Source: an uncultured Bacilli bacterium
Lineage (GTDB): Bacteria; Bacillota_I; Bacilli_A; RF39; UBA660
NCBI GenBank assembly: GCA_947623975.1
Contig: CANQHY010000032.1
Coordinates: forward strand, 1 to 13,587
Length of the DNA stretch: 13,587 nt
Reading direction: 5' to 3'
Below are positions 13,501 to 13,587 of the stretch, in pieces. The notes beneath the pieces are model-generated. The model had not been told where the DNA came from. It was given only the letters and a program-made list of their open reading frames with translations, and did no database searches. The position numbers were made by a program, and so were the translations under genes. The first letter of the stretch is position 1. Each line of letters opens with the position of its first letter.

Positions 13501-13587
13501 CCTCATTTTCGATTTTATCAGAAAAAAGTGTCAATAGTTTGGGAAAATGTCCTAAAAATTTGAAAACATAAGCGGGAAATTTTATTC
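13501..13587. other. Non-coding end of the window
   Basis: These 87 nt hold no ORF or clear terminator. Two weak inverted repeats are present (TTTTC...GAAAA near 13507-13526, and AAAATTT...AAATTTT near 13555-13583), neither with a T-tract in the right place. It is probably the start of the next intergenic region. Confidence 0.4.

Noticed and set aside
51..13580. AAGCGGGAA near both ends of the window as a possible repeat or attachment site
   Set aside because: The match is only 9 nt, the flanks differ and no mobile genes lie between; chance is sufficient.
1..13587. A defence, toxin-antitoxin or mobile genetic system
   Set aside because: All larger genes have housekeeping or metabolic families; there is no nuclease, integrase, transposase or toxin-like pair, and base composition is even.

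Overview
The window is a compact, low-GC stretch of ordinary bacterial chromosome. It most likely comes from the Bacillota, from a Bacilli-related or former Mollicutes-like gut lineage. Evidence for this is the strong A+T bias of intergenic DNA and third codon positions, a tRNA-Leu T-box leader, clear Shine-Dalgarno (SD) sequences, sigma-A promoters with extended -10 (TGn) elements, and SpoVS and Cse60 homologues. TGA is used as a stop by four genes, so the genetic code is standard and not the mycoplasma code. I see no transposon, phage, CRISPR array, rRNA or tRNA gene.

Layout. (1) 1-240: a hairpin that may end an upstream gene, then a promoter and a structured leader of about 110 nt. (2) 241-2206: a two-gene operon with an 11-nt overlap, a FabG-like short-chain dehydrogenase and a PLP-dependent YnbB/'aluminium resistance' protein. 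It ends in a 15-bp hairpin shared with the convergent gene. (3) 2223-3167, minus strand: a TIGR01212/YtqA radical SAM protein. (4) 3364-5778: a GH31 glycosidase transcribed divergently from ytqA. (5) 5756-10209: a Leu T-box operon consisting of a promoter, the T-box leader with specifier CUU, a 129-aa membrane protein, leuS and a COG2509-type FAD dehydrogenase, closed by a strong terminator. (6) 10237-10419: a 60-aa Cse60-like protein. (7) 10486-12022: an RlmI-like SAM methyltransferase overlapping an RluA-family pseudouridine synthase. (8) 12094-13164: a single-pass membrane protein with a long Pro/Val/Ala/Thr-rich tail. (9) 13240-13500: SpoVS, followed by 87 nt with no gene.

How the genes relate. 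Three genes (ytqA, the methyltransferase and the pseudouridine synthase) belong to RNA-modification families, and leuS charges tRNA, so translation is the main theme. The T-box should raise expression of leuS and both its neighbours when tRNA-Leu is uncharged. Cse60 and SpoVS suggest a sporulating ancestor, but nothing here shows that the organism sporulates.

I found no convincing new multi-gene system. The points most worth a second look are the leader at 129-240, where a hairpin seems to bridge a distant SD to the start codon; the uncharacterised membrane protein kept between the Leu T-box and leuS; the GH31 enzyme with a changed acid/base region and an extra C-terminal tail; and the repeated use of terminators built into stop codons. 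All family assignments are from reading the sequence; no database search was run.
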